DNA from: an uncultured SAR86 cluster bacterium
Lineage (GTDB): Bacteria > Pseudomonadota > Gammaproteobacteria > Magnimaribacterales > D2472
NCBI GenBank assembly: GCA_902557705.1
Contig: CACEBI010000001.1
Span: forward strand, 1-64,000
Direction: 5' to 3'
Length of the DNA stretch: 64,000 bases
This document shows, one piece after another, positions 1 to 7,846 of the stretch. The translations under genes and the position numbers were made by a program. The notes under the pieces are model-generated. The model was given only the letters and a program-made list of their open reading frames with translations, was not told the origin of the DNA and made no database searches. Each line of letters opens with the position of its first letter. Position 1 is the first letter of the stretch.

Positions 1-1013
1 TTTATTCTGCTATGAAGTTTAAGCTGAAGAACCCATATGTCCTTTATATAACTGTTAAATTTTCTTGGTACAGCGGTAAGTTTTTGCTGTTCTCTGAGAA
101 CCCCATCCATAGATCTAAAGAACTTTCTGATATTAATTTCATTATTTTTTGTACATCTAGAAATTAATGTTGGCCACAATAAAGCAGCCAATAAGAATCC
201 AGGAGTAACAGATTGGTCATTTTTTATTCTATCATCTGTATTTCTAAGGGCTTGGAGCATAACATTGTGTGAAAACTCATTTTTATTTGGATTAGATAAA
301 ACTAAGTATTTGTTTAAATTAAATGAGCATAATTTGTTAAAGTTCTTTTCTCCCATACCCCCTAAGAATATCTTACAAAATTCATCAAATAGCCTAGCAT
401 TTGATATGCTTGATAATAAATGACCTTTATCATATATGGCATTTTTTACTTGGTTGTCTATTTTAAAACCAAGCTTATTACTAAACCTTATAGCTCTTAA
501 ACTTCTTACTGGGTCTTCCTCGAACCTTAATTGAGGGTCTCCAATAGAGACAATAATTTTTTTATGAATATGGCCTAATCCATTATTTCTATCTTCTATT
601 TTTTTTGTAATAGGGCAGTAATAGAGTGCATTTACTGTAAAGTCTCTTCTGTAGCAGTCTTGCTCTAAGGTTCCCCAAACATTATCTCTAAGGATTTTAC
701 CGCTTTCATCTTTAATTAAGCTTGATTCATCTTCAGCACCATTCTTTCCAGATCTGAATGTTGCAACTTCAAGAAGTTCAGATCTATTGAACACATGCAC
801 AAGCTTAAAACGCCTACCAATAATTCTTGAAGCTTTGAAAATCTTTCGAACCTCTTCCGGAGTAGCATCTGTTGCTATATCAAAGTCTTTTGGCTCTATC
901 CCAGACAAAGCATCTCTAACACAACCTCCAACTAGATATGCTTGAAAATTATTTTTTTGTAATTCTGTTATAACAGATATAGCAAATTTGCTTATTTTTG
1001 TGTTATCGATCAA
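1..1013 (-). CDS. pcnB: Poly(A) polymerase I (C-terminus cut by window edge)
   Basis: Adds poly(A) tails to RNA 3' ends, marking them for decay; cytoplasmic. The reading frame is open from 1013 to the left edge. Near the N-terminus it shows the nucleotidyltransferase signature LVGGCVRDALSG followed by KDFDIATDAT, whose two aspartates bind the catalytic metals. At the edge it reads KDIWVLQLKLHSR, which resembles the IWQLQLRMSRR stretch of E. coli PcnB and separates it from CCA-adding enzymes. An in-frame stop at 1020-1022 leaves a TTG at 1013 as the first plausible start, so there is no ATG start. It lies just downstream of dksA, the usual gammaproteobacterial order. The extreme C-terminus lies outside the window. 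Confidence 0.88.
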   Translation of the reverse strand, partial: MIDNTKISKFAISVITELQKNNFQAYLVGGCVRDALSGIEPKDFDIATDATPEEVRKIFKASRIIGRRFKLVHVFNRSELLEVATFRSGKNGAEDESSLIKDESGKILRDNVWGTLEQDCYRRDFTVNALYYCPITKKIEDRNNGLGHIHKKIIVSIGDPQLRFEEDPVRSLRAIRFSNKLGFKIDNQVKNAIYDKGHLLSSISNARLFDEFCKIFLGGMGEKNFNKLCSFNLNKYLVLSNPNKNEFSHNVMLQALRNTDDRIKNDQSVTPGFLLAALLWPTLISRCTKNNEINIRKFFRSMDGVLREQQKLTAVPRKFNSYIKDIWVLQLKLHSRI

Positions 1014-1038
1014 ATTTTTTCACATGGGTTAAAGAACA

Positions 1039-1587
1039 TTAACCGTTTAATTGCTTCTCTTTAATTTCATCAAGAGTTTTACAATGAATGCAATGTGTAG
1101 CTGTGGGTCTTGCTTCAAGTCTCTTAATTCCTATTTCATCACCACAAGCATCACACCAGCCATAGTCATCTTGTTTAATTTTTTCTAAAGATACGGCTAT
1201 CTTGCTAATTAGTTTTCTTTCTCTATCTCTAGTTCTTAATTCAAAAGCAAACTCCTCTTCTTGAGAAGCTCTGTCAACAGGATCTGCATATGTCTCGCCT
1301 TTAGTTTTAAGATGATCAAAGGTTTTTTGCATCTCATCTATAAGGTGCTCTTTCCATAAAAGTAATACTGCTACAAAATGTCTTTTCATAGCTGCGCTCA
1401 TGTATTTTTCATTCTTCTTTGATTTATATGGAGCAATTTTAGATTTATTATTGGCAATCTTTTGAGGTGCTTTTTTTGCTACAGTTTTTTTTACCACCTT
1501 CTTTGCTGGAGCTTTTTTTGCTACAGTTTTTTTAGTAGTGGTGTTTTTAACTGTTTTTTTTGTAGTAGCTGATTTAGTTTTTGCCAT
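1039..1587 (-). CDS. dksA: RNA polymerase-binding transcription factor DksA with lysine-rich N-terminal extension
   Basis: DksA binds the RNA polymerase secondary channel and works with ppGpp to retune rRNA and amino-acid promoters. Residues about 60-182 match the whole E. coli protein: a coiled coil, the tip motif DPVDRA (Asp105 and Ala107 equal the functional tip residues) and a four-cysteine zinc finger at C145, C148, C166 and C169. The protein has 182 residues, against about 150 in E. coli. The extra N-terminal 55 or so are almost only K, A, T, V and P, with repeats such as KKTVAKKAP, like histone-H1-type tails. The ATG at 1587 opens this tail. A shorter start at Met63 is possible but would remove part of the conserved N-terminal region. 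Confidence 0.93.
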   Translation of the reverse strand: MAKTKSATTKKTVKNTTTKKTVAKKAPAKKVVKKTVAKKAPQKIANNKSKIAPYKSKKNEKYMSAAMKRHFVAVLLLWKEHLIDEMQKTFDHLKTKGETYADPVDRASQEEEFAFELRTRDRERKLISKIAVSLEKIKQDDYGWCDACGDEIGIKRLEARPTATHCIHCKTLDEIKEKQLNG

Positions 1588-1645
1588 TAATTTGGGTTAA
1601 TAAGAATTTTAGGGTGGAAAAAATATCAGAAACCGGCTAAATAAG

Positions 1646-2647
1646 CTAGCTTTTTCTTAATTTATTTGCAACTTCAGCGTATCCATCTGCATTTAATCTT
1701 GGTCCAAAAGTTTCAACAATTTTGGATGATGCAAAGTTGCTAAATTCCGCACAAGCCTGTATATCATAGTTTTGAAGATATGCATGCATAAATGATCCGG
1801 CAAACATATCACCAGCTCCATTAGTATCTACCGGTGTTATTTTCTCAGCATCTGCATATATTTCAGCGCCATCTTTCACAACAACGCTTCCTTCTGCTCC
1901 TTTTGTAATTGCAGTCATATATGCTTTTGATTTGAAGAACTCTACAGCTTCCATAACATCATTAGCATCAGAGAAGGCTATGGCCTCATCATCATTACAA
2001 AAAATCATATCAATACCATAAGACTCAATTTGCTTAAATTTATCTTTAAAGCCATGAACAATACCAGCATCAGATAAGGATAGGGCTTTAATAGTATCTT
2101 TACCTTTAAGATGCTCTAAGACAGATATAACAGCATTAAAATTATCATCGCTAGTTACCATGTACCCTTCGATATAAAATATCTTAGAATTTTCAACAAC
2201 TTCATAATCAATATCAGAAGAACCTAAAAATGCACTTACGCCTAGCATGCTACTCATAGTCCTTTTAGCATCTGGCGTAACTAATATTAAACATTTTCCG
2301 GTAGGCATATCAGAATTTTCTGAACTGACACCTATATGATCTACTCCGGCAGATCGCAGGCTTTCAAGATAATTTCTGCCATCCTCATCGTCTGCAACAC
2401 GACAAACATGATGACACTTTGATCCATAGTTTGCAGCCGCAACCAATGAATTCGTAGCAGATCCACCACAGTCTGAAACTGATTCTGCTCCCATGCTTAT
2501 CAACTTTTCTATAATCGGAGCTTGCTCTTCTGCAGATGCGAGAGTCATTGAATCTGCTTCAAGCCCAACACTTGATAAAAATTCATGACTAACTTTATAT
2601 TGTGTATCTACAAGGGCATTTCCAAGCGCGCTAATGTCATATTTCAT
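1646..2647 (-). CDS. PfkB-family carbohydrate/nucleoside kinase (adenosine-kinase-like)
   Basis: ATP-dependent kinase of the ribokinase/PfkB fold, 333 residues. The N-terminal substrate-binding part contains CGGSATNSL. The C-terminal signature DTNGAGDMFAGSF carries the catalytic base Asp280 and the anion hole. The family phosphorylates sugars, nucleosides or related alcohols. The overall look (ALGNALVD at the start, GGSATNS) is that of the adenosine-kinase-like branch common in proteobacteria, but the substrate cannot be fixed from sequence. Its start overlaps the hemL stop by four bases, so the two are probably translationally coupled. The pairing with hemL has no obvious metabolic logic. 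Confidence 0.85.
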   Translation of the reverse strand: MKYDISALGNALVDTQYKVSHEFLSSVGLEADSMTLASAEEQAPIIEKLISMGAESVSDCGGSATNSLVAAANYGSKCHHVCRVADDEDGRNYLESLRSAGVDHIGVSSENSDMPTGKCLILVTPDAKRTMSSMLGVSAFLGSSDIDYEVVENSKIFYIEGYMVTSDDNFNAVISVLEHLKGKDTIKALSLSDAGIVHGFKDKFKQIESYGIDMIFCNDDEAIAFSDANDVMEAVEFFKSKAYMTAITKGAEGSVVVKDGAEIYADAEKITPVDTNGAGDMFAGSFMHAYLQNYDIQACAEFSNFASSKIVETFGPRLNADGYAEVANKLRKS

Positions 2648-3942
2648 TTGTTAATTTCTCCGGTTTTAACTATTTTGTTTATTACTTCAAGGGTTTTATC
2701 AATTTCCATATCTCCATGGGTGGCAGAAATAAATCCGGCTTCATATTTTGAAGGTGCGAAGTATATTCCATTTCCTATACAAGCATTAATAAAAGATGAG
2801 AATACTTCATCATTCGTTTTAGATACATCATCAATATTTTTTGGTAGCTTTTCAGAAAAAAAGAAGCCAAACATACCTCCAATTTGATTCGTAGAGAAAG
2901 GAATTCCAGCAGAAGTCATAATTTCTCTCATCTCATCAAGCATAAGCTTTGCTTTTTCTTCCAATACTTTATATGGATTTTGAGCAATCAATAGATTAAG
3001 TAAAGTTGCTCCAGCAGCCATTGCTAGTGGGTTTCCAGAAAGTGTGCCAGCTTGATATACAGGGCCTTCTGGCGCAAGATAATTCATAATTTCTTTTTTA
3101 CCGCCAAATGCTCCTACTGGGAGACCGCCACCAATTACCTTCCCTAAAGCAGTTAAATCAGGTTTGATGTTATAGATTTCTTGAGCGCCACCTAGAGACA
3201 CTCTAAAACCGCTCATAACCTCATCAAATATCAATAAAGAATTATTTGATTCTGTATATGTTCTTATTGTTTGTAAAAATTTTTTTGTTCCTGGAACAAA
3301 GCCCATATTTCCAGCAATGGGCTCGACGATCACTGAAGCAAGATCATCTTTTACAGAATTAAAAATTTCTATAAAAGCTTCGGTATCATTATATGGACAA
3401 ATAATAGTATGTTTTGCAAGATCTTCTGGGATTCCTGGTGAATCTGGCAAACCAAAGGTAGAAACACCAGATCCTGCTTTTATTAGAAGAGAGTCAACAT
3501 GACCATGATAGCAACCATCAAATTTAATTATCTTATTTCTGTTAGTAAACCCTCTTGCCAATCTAATAGCGCTCATCGTAGCTTCGGTTCCTGAATTCAC
3601 CATTCTTATTTTTTCTATACTTGGAACGTTTTCAATTATGAGCGAAGCTACATCAGACTCTAAACTGGTTGGTGCTCCATAGCTAGTGCCTAGTTCTGCC
3701 TGTTTCTTAATTGCATTGACAATATCAGGGTGTGAATGGCCTAAAATCATGGGACCCCAAGAACCAATATAATCCACGTACCTATTTCCGTCTGCATCAT
3801 AAAGATATGGCCCTTCTGCCTTTTTAAAAAAAATAGGATTCCCATTAATGTTTTTGAAAGCACGCACAGGAGAATTAACTCCTCCTGGCATAAGAGTCTT
3901 GGCTTGATTGAATAGGGTTATAGATTTTTCTATGTTGTTCAA
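2644..3942 (-). CDS. hemL: Glutamate-1-semialdehyde 2,1-aminomutase
   Basis: PLP enzyme that converts glutamate-1-semialdehyde to 5-aminolevulinate, the committed precursor of haem and other tetrapyrroles by the C5 pathway; cytoplasmic. The 432-residue length is normal. Visible motifs are the opening PGGVNSPVRAF, the cofactor site FDEVMSGFR and the Schiff-base lysine in ALGKVIGGGLPVGAFGG (about Lys268). It is followed in the same direction by the PfkB kinase, and a hemG gene lies 54 bases upstream on the same strand, making a small haem-synthesis neighbourhood. Confidence 0.96.
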   Translation of the reverse strand: MNNIEKSITLFNQAKTLMPGGVNSPVRAFKNINGNPIFFKKAEGPYLYDADGNRYVDYIGSWGPMILGHSHPDIVNAIKKQAELGTSYGAPTSLESDVASLIIENVPSIEKIRMVNSGTEATMSAIRLARGFTNRNKIIKFDGCYHGHVDSLLIKAGSGVSTFGLPDSPGIPEDLAKHTIICPYNDTEAFIEIFNSVKDDLASVIVEPIAGNMGFVPGTKKFLQTIRTYTESNNSLLIFDEVMSGFRVSLGGAQEIYNIKPDLTALGKVIGGGLPVGAFGGKKEIMNYLAPEGPVYQAGTLSGNPLAMAAGATLLNLLIAQNPYKVLEEKAKLMLDEMREIMTSAGIPFSTNQIGGMFGFFFSEKLPKNIDDVSKTNDEVFSSFINACIGNGIYFAPSKYEAGFISATHGDMEIDKTLEVINKIVKTGEINK

Positions 3943-3996
3943 AATAATCTTATTGGTTTTTAGAATTAATATATCTTATCAAGGATTATATCTTTT

Positions 3997-4518
3997 TTAT
4001 GTAATTATCTCTTTAGCAAAAGAGTCAACTTTATCCCAATCAGTAAATTCATATGTATTTTTAGTATCCGTTGGGCCTTTGGTAATCCACATAATGAATC
4101 TAATCATTTGCTTATCAATGAAATTATATTTTGGATAATCAATCTTGCCTGCAAAAACTGCTAAATTCTTTGGAGCCCATGCAGTTTTTAATAGAAATTT
4201 TTGTAGATATGGGTTGGTTTCAGGAGTGTTTTTTTCTGCCTTTCTGGCTACCACATTTACTGAAAAAAAAGCGTTATCTTTTTTTTCAAGCTCAACCAGA
4301 TTTGAATCTATAAAGTTGAAAAGTTCTTTTTTGTGCTTGCCGTATCTAATACTTGCACCAACTATAATCCTATCAAATTTTTTTAGATCATCCTCTGTAA
4401 CTTCTTTAACAGGCATAATATTTGAGTAAAAATCATTACCTAAACAATCTTGTATTCTAGAACAGATTTTTTTTGTTTGACCATCAGTAGAAGAGTAAAC
4501 AATTAAAGTTGATTTCAT
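3997..4518 (-). CDS. hemG: Flavodoxin-type protoporphyrinogen IX dehydrogenase
   Basis: Oxidises protoporphyrinogen IX to protoporphyrin IX in haem synthesis, with FMN as cofactor and electrons passing to the quinone pool at the inner membrane. The 173 residues follow E. coli HemG closely: FMN-phosphate loop YSSTDGQT near the N-terminus, then IIVGASIRYGKHKKELFNF, FFSVNVVARKAEKNTPETN, and the C-terminal TDTKNTYEFTDWDKVDSFA. This is the bacterial flavodoxin-like enzyme, not the HemY/HemJ types. Its position directly upstream of hemL on the same strand supports a haem role. Confidence 0.93.
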   Translation of the reverse strand: MKSTLIVYSSTDGQTKKICSRIQDCLGNDFYSNIMPVKEVTEDDLKKFDRIIVGASIRYGKHKKELFNFIDSNLVELEKKDNAFFSVNVVARKAEKNTPETNPYLQKFLLKTAWAPKNLAVFAGKIDYPKYNFIDKQMIRFIMWITKGPTDTKNTYEFTDWDKVDSFAKEIIT

Positions 4519-4621
4519 TTAAATTAGGTATGTATTTTTATTAATATTAATCATTTTATCTTGATATTTATATTAATTAATACCTCCTCCAAATTTTTTT
4601 AATATGTAGTATATTTATAAT

Positions 4622-5179
4622 ATGTATAAGTACTTAATAATATTTGGCTTGTTTTGCTCTAATATCTTATTTGCGCAATCATCACCAGAGCAATGCGCAG
4701 ATATTGAATCTAACGCAGACAGGCTTGCCTGCTATGACAGCTTTTTCGTGTTAGAAACAGAGTCTGTGATTAATACAAAGGAGTCAGCTGAAACCAACGA
4801 TCCTGTAAATAAAAAAGATGAAAAAATCCTGAGTTTTGATGAGAAAAATAAACTAAAAAAAGGTAAACAAAAAGATAAGTCTAATGAGAAAACATTTGGC
4901 TTATCTTTTAAACAGTTAAGAGTGGCCAACTTAATTCCAGAGAAAGAAGAAACAAAAATATTTACCACTATAACTAAAGCTACAAAACAACTTACTAAAA
5001 AAATTGTATTTAGACTTGAAAATGGTCATGTATGGGAGTCTGAATCGTCAGTTCCCAATAGTAAAGCAGGACAATTTAAAAAAGGTACTAAAGTTGAATT
5101 AGAAGTAAGTAGAATGGGTGGTTTTTGGATGATTAATAGATCAAACAACATTAGAATTAAAGTTACTAGAGTGAAATAA
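4622..5179 (+). CDS. Small secreted protein with a CYD-type N-terminal motif, function unknown
   Basis: The 185 residues start with a signal peptide (residues 1-18, ending FAQS). Next comes QCADIESNADRLACYDSFF, a cysteine-pair pattern I recognise from many uncharacterised gammaproteobacterial periplasmic proteins. A lysine-rich linker (about 60-95) leads to a C-terminal domain with LENGHVWESES and a VELEVSRMGGFWMINR strand pattern, also typical of that group. The two cysteines may form a disulfide. I do not know its function. The stop is one base before the erpA start, so the two genes are probably co-transcribed. The start at 4622 has no strong ribosome site. Confidence 0.75.
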   Translation: MYKYLIIFGLFCSNILFAQSSPEQCADIESNADRLACYDSFFVLETESVINTKESAETNDPVNKKDEKILSFDEKNKLKKGKQKDKSNEKTFGLSFKQLRVANLIPEKEETKIFTTITKATKQLTKKIVFRLENGHVWESESSVPNSKAGQFKKGTKVELEVSRMGGFWMINRSNNIRIKVTRVK

Positions 5180-5180
5180 T

Positions 5181-5513
5181 ATGCAAACTTCTAACTCAAT
5201 AACTTTAACCGATTCAGCCTCAAAAAGAATTATGGGCGTATTGAATGAAGATAAATCATCAAAGTTTAGAGTGTATGTTACTGGCGGCGGTTGTTCGGGC
5301 TTTCAATACGGATTTAAATTTGATGATGATGAGGCTTTTGATGATGATGTAATAGATTTTGGAAGTTTTAAGGTATTAATTGATTCAATGTCTTATCCGT
5401 ATTTATTTGGATCAACCTTAGACTTTGTTGAAGATTTATCTGGTGCAAAATTTGTAATAAATAACCCTAATGCTAAAACAACTTGTGGATGTGGAGAGTC
5501 CTTTACGGTATAG
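5181..5513 (+). CDS. erpA: Iron-sulfur cluster insertion protein ErpA
   Basis: A-type Fe-S carrier that delivers clusters to apoproteins, including the isoprenoid enzymes IspG/IspH in E. coli. Length is 110 residues. The three cluster-ligand cysteines are in place: Cys38 in TGGGCSGFQYGF, and Cys102 and Cys104 in NPNAKTTCGCGESF. The NPNAK-TCGCG-SF ending is diagnostic for ErpA rather than IscA or SufA. It follows the secreted CYD-motif protein with one base between them. Its 3' end overlaps the convergent anmK 3' end by 11 bases, so there is no room for a conventional terminator between them. Confidence 0.93.
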   Translation: MQTSNSITLTDSASKRIMGVLNEDKSSKFRVYVTGGGCSGFQYGFKFDDDEAFDDDVIDFGSFKVLIDSMSYPYLFGSTLDFVEDLSGAKFVINNPNAKTTCGCGESFTV

Positions 5514-6606
5514 CTTTAGTTATCGATCCAAGCAAACCCTTATTGAATTTATCTTTTCCTAGTTGAACTTTCATGAGCTGGTTATTTATTCTTTTATATC
5601 CCATCCAGGCAAAAGCCATAGACTCAATTGCTTGAATATCATAACCAAGATCATTTGATAAAATAACTTCTTGATTAATTGCAGCAGCTATTCTTTTTAT
5701 TAAAAATATATTTTTTCCACCACCACCACAAACAACAAGTTCATCATATTTATGTTTGTTCATATTAATTGATTTGTAGATTGATAAAGCAGTAAATTCG
5801 ACGAGGGTTGCTAATATATTTTCAGGTGATTCTTTTAAAAATTTATTAGAAAGCATGTGCAAGTTAAACAATTCTTTGCCAGTACTTTTTGGAAATTTTT
5901 GTTTAAAAAATTTATGTGATAAAAGTCTATTAAGTTCTTTTGTATTGACCCTTCCTTTTGACGCTATCTTTCCATCTTTATCATAAGGCCTACTCAAATA
6001 ATTTTGGCAGTAGGCATCCATGAGAGCATTGCCTGGCCCTACGTCTGATCCCCAGAGATAGTTTTTATTTTTTATATAAGAATAATTTGCAATTCCACCT
6101 ATGTTCAGGATTATTTTAGATTTTCTAGCTTCATGGAATAGTTCATTATGAAATTCAGGAACAAGAGGGGCGCCTTCTCCGCCTAGAGAAATATGCATGT
6201 TTCTGAAATCACTAATAACAGTTAGGCCTGTTATATTAGAAACGATATTAGGATCACCAATCTGCATAGAGAATGGATTTGTATTTGAAATCTCATGTCT
6301 TATGGTTTGACCTGATATTGCAACACAGTTAATCCTGCTTTTCTTTAATTTTGATTTTTTGATAGATTCGTTAATGGCTTGAGCAAATAAATGCCCAATT
6401 TTTTTATTTAATTTGCCTAACTCAATTAAAGTGGTTGAATCTGATTCCATTATATTTTTTATTCTTATTCTTACTGAGTTTGGTATTCGTTTTGAGAAAA
6501 AAGATTTTAAGGTGATATCCTTTTCAATCTCTGTAATGGAAACATCGATCGCATCATGACTTGTGCCTGACATAGCTCCGATATATATATTCTTATTGCT
6601 GCTCAT
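5503..6606 (-). CDS. anmK: Anhydro-N-acetylmuramic acid kinase
   Basis: Opens and phosphorylates 1,6-anhydro-MurNAc to MurNAc-6-phosphate, a step in recycling peptidoglycan fragments; cytoplasmic. The 367 residues show the ASKHA-type phosphate loop near the N-terminus (AMSGTSHDAIDVSITE) and the catalytic aspartate in SDVGPGNALMDA (Asp188, equivalent to E. coli Asp182). The first loop is slightly divergent: GTSHDAID replaces the usual GTSLDGID. The 5' end overlaps the M23 peptidase gene by 14 bases, giving an overlapping unit putA-M23-anmK. The genomic company of a cell-wall endopeptidase fits the recycling role. Confidence 0.93.
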   Translation of the reverse strand: MSSNKNIYIGAMSGTSHDAIDVSITEIEKDITLKSFFSKRIPNSVRIRIKNIMESDSTTLIELGKLNKKIGHLFAQAINESIKKSKLKKSRINCVAISGQTIRHEISNTNPFSMQIGDPNIVSNITGLTVISDFRNMHISLGGEGAPLVPEFHNELFHEARKSKIILNIGGIANYSYIKNKNYLWGSDVGPGNALMDAYCQNYLSRPYDKDGKIASKGRVNTKELNRLLSHKFFKQKFPKSTGKELFNLHMLSNKFLKESPENILATLVEFTALSIYKSINMNKHKYDELVVCGGGGKNIFLIKRIAAAINQEVILSNDLGYDIQAIESMAFAWMGYKRINNQLMKVQLGKDKFNKGLLGSITKAIP

Positions 6607-7846
6607 TAGGGTATAAAGATTCTAGTTTTTCTAACATTATTATGTTGTTTCTAACAAGTGTATCAAAATCAGGCTTTAGATTTTTTCCTATTGGCTCTGC
6701 TGAAGGCAATTTAAGTTTTACTGGGTCAATATGTTTATTTCCTATTTTAAATTCATAATGAAGATGAGGTCCTGTAGCAAGACCAGTACTTCCAACATAA
6801 CCAATAGTTTCACCCTGGGAAACTTTTTTACCTTTTTTTATACCAGAATGAAATTTGTCAAGATGGCAATACCTTGTTGAATAGTCATTTGTATGTTGAA
6901 TAACAATTTCATTACCACATCCATTTCTTCTGCCTGTATATTTTATGGTTCCGTTTCCAGTTGTTCTCACTGGCGAACCTCTTTTGGCTGCATAATCAGT
7001 ACCGTTGTGAGCTCTTATTGTATGTAGAACTGGATGCATTCTATTGGGATTAAAATGAGAGCTTATATATGCAAAATCAAGAGGAGCCCTTAAAAAAGCC
7101 TTTTGTAAGTTATTTCCTGCATCATCAAAGAACTCTTTTTTATTAATATCTGTAAAAAACCTATTAGCTTTATAGACCTTTCCATTATTGATAAATTTGG
7201 CAACAACTATATCTCCATTTTTAATCTTTTCTCCCTCTGAAAATGGTGTTTCATATATCAAGTAAAATGAATCACCTTCTCTTATGTCAAATACAAAATC
7301 TACATCCCATCCAAAAATATATGCAAAATCCATTATGATGCTATCGGGAATATCTGCGTCTATAGCAGCCTCATAAAAAGAGGTTTTAATAGTACCGCTT
7401 TTAAAAGATTTAATTAATTCAACTTCTTTGCTTATCTCTTTTATGGATATACCATTAGTTAAGTCAATTAATAGTGAGTTGATACGATCTTTACCAATCT
7501 CGATGGAAGTTATTTCTTCGCCAAGATATGTAAATATCATTTTATCGCCGGGCCTTATTTTTGAGAGAAGTTTTTTTTCATCTAATCTAAAGATTCTATA
7601 CGCAGTATTTAAAGGGACTTTAAAATCCTCAAAAATGATTGATAAATTTTCTCCGTCCTTAACCTCATGAATTTGATAACTTAAGACGTCAGAGGTTGAA
7701 TCTTCGAAGTTTTCACTTGTTTCAATTATTTCTATAGGAAGAGATTCATCAGTTGAAAAGTCAACATACAATAACAGGATTAAAAAAATTGATATTAGAA
7801 AAGTTAATAAAACACTCTTTGTAGGAACTTTTTTAAAACCAACCAT
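6593..7846 (-). CDS. mepM: M23-family murein endopeptidase (MepM-like)
   Basis: Probable periplasmic zinc endopeptidase that cuts peptidoglycan cross-links to allow wall growth. Order in the 417 residues: one membrane anchor (about 11-28), a LysM/OapA-like region (about 57-120, with HEVKDGENLSIIF), and a C-terminal LytM domain with zinc ligands His280 and Asp284 in AHNGTDYAAKRGSPV and the HLHYEF pair His361/His363. All catalytic residues of the active type are present, so this is not a degenerate EnvC/NlpD-like activator. It shares one base with the putA stop and overlaps anmK by 14 bases. The exact orthology (MepM versus other gammaproteobacterial M23 enzymes) is inferred. Confidence 0.87.
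   Translation of the reverse strand: MVGFKKVPTKSVLLTFLISIFLILLLYVDFSTDESLPIEIIETSENFEDSTSDVLSYQIHEVKDGENLSIIFEDFKVPLNTAYRIFRLDEKKLLSKIRPGDKMIFTYLGEEITSIEIGKDRINSLLIDLTNGISIKEISKEVELIKSFKSGTIKTSFYEAAIDADIPDSIIMDFAYIFGWDVDFVFDIREGDSFYLIYETPFSEGEKIKNGDIVVAKFINNGKVYKANRFFTDINKKEFFDDAGNNLQKAFLRAPLDFAYISSHFNPNRMHPVLHTIRAHNGTDYAAKRGSPVRTTGNGTIKYTGRRNGCGNEIVIQHTNDYSTRYCHLDKFHSGIKKGKKVSQGETIGYVGSTGLATGPHLHYEFKIGNKHIDPVKLKLPSAEPIGKNLKPDFDTLVRNNIIMLEKLESLYPNEQQ

Noticed and set aside
1027-1044. GGTTAA/TTAACC hairpin at the dksA-pcnB junction as a terminator
   Set aside because: Perfect six-base dyad but no U-tract after it on the minus strand, and the two genes are probably co-transcribed.
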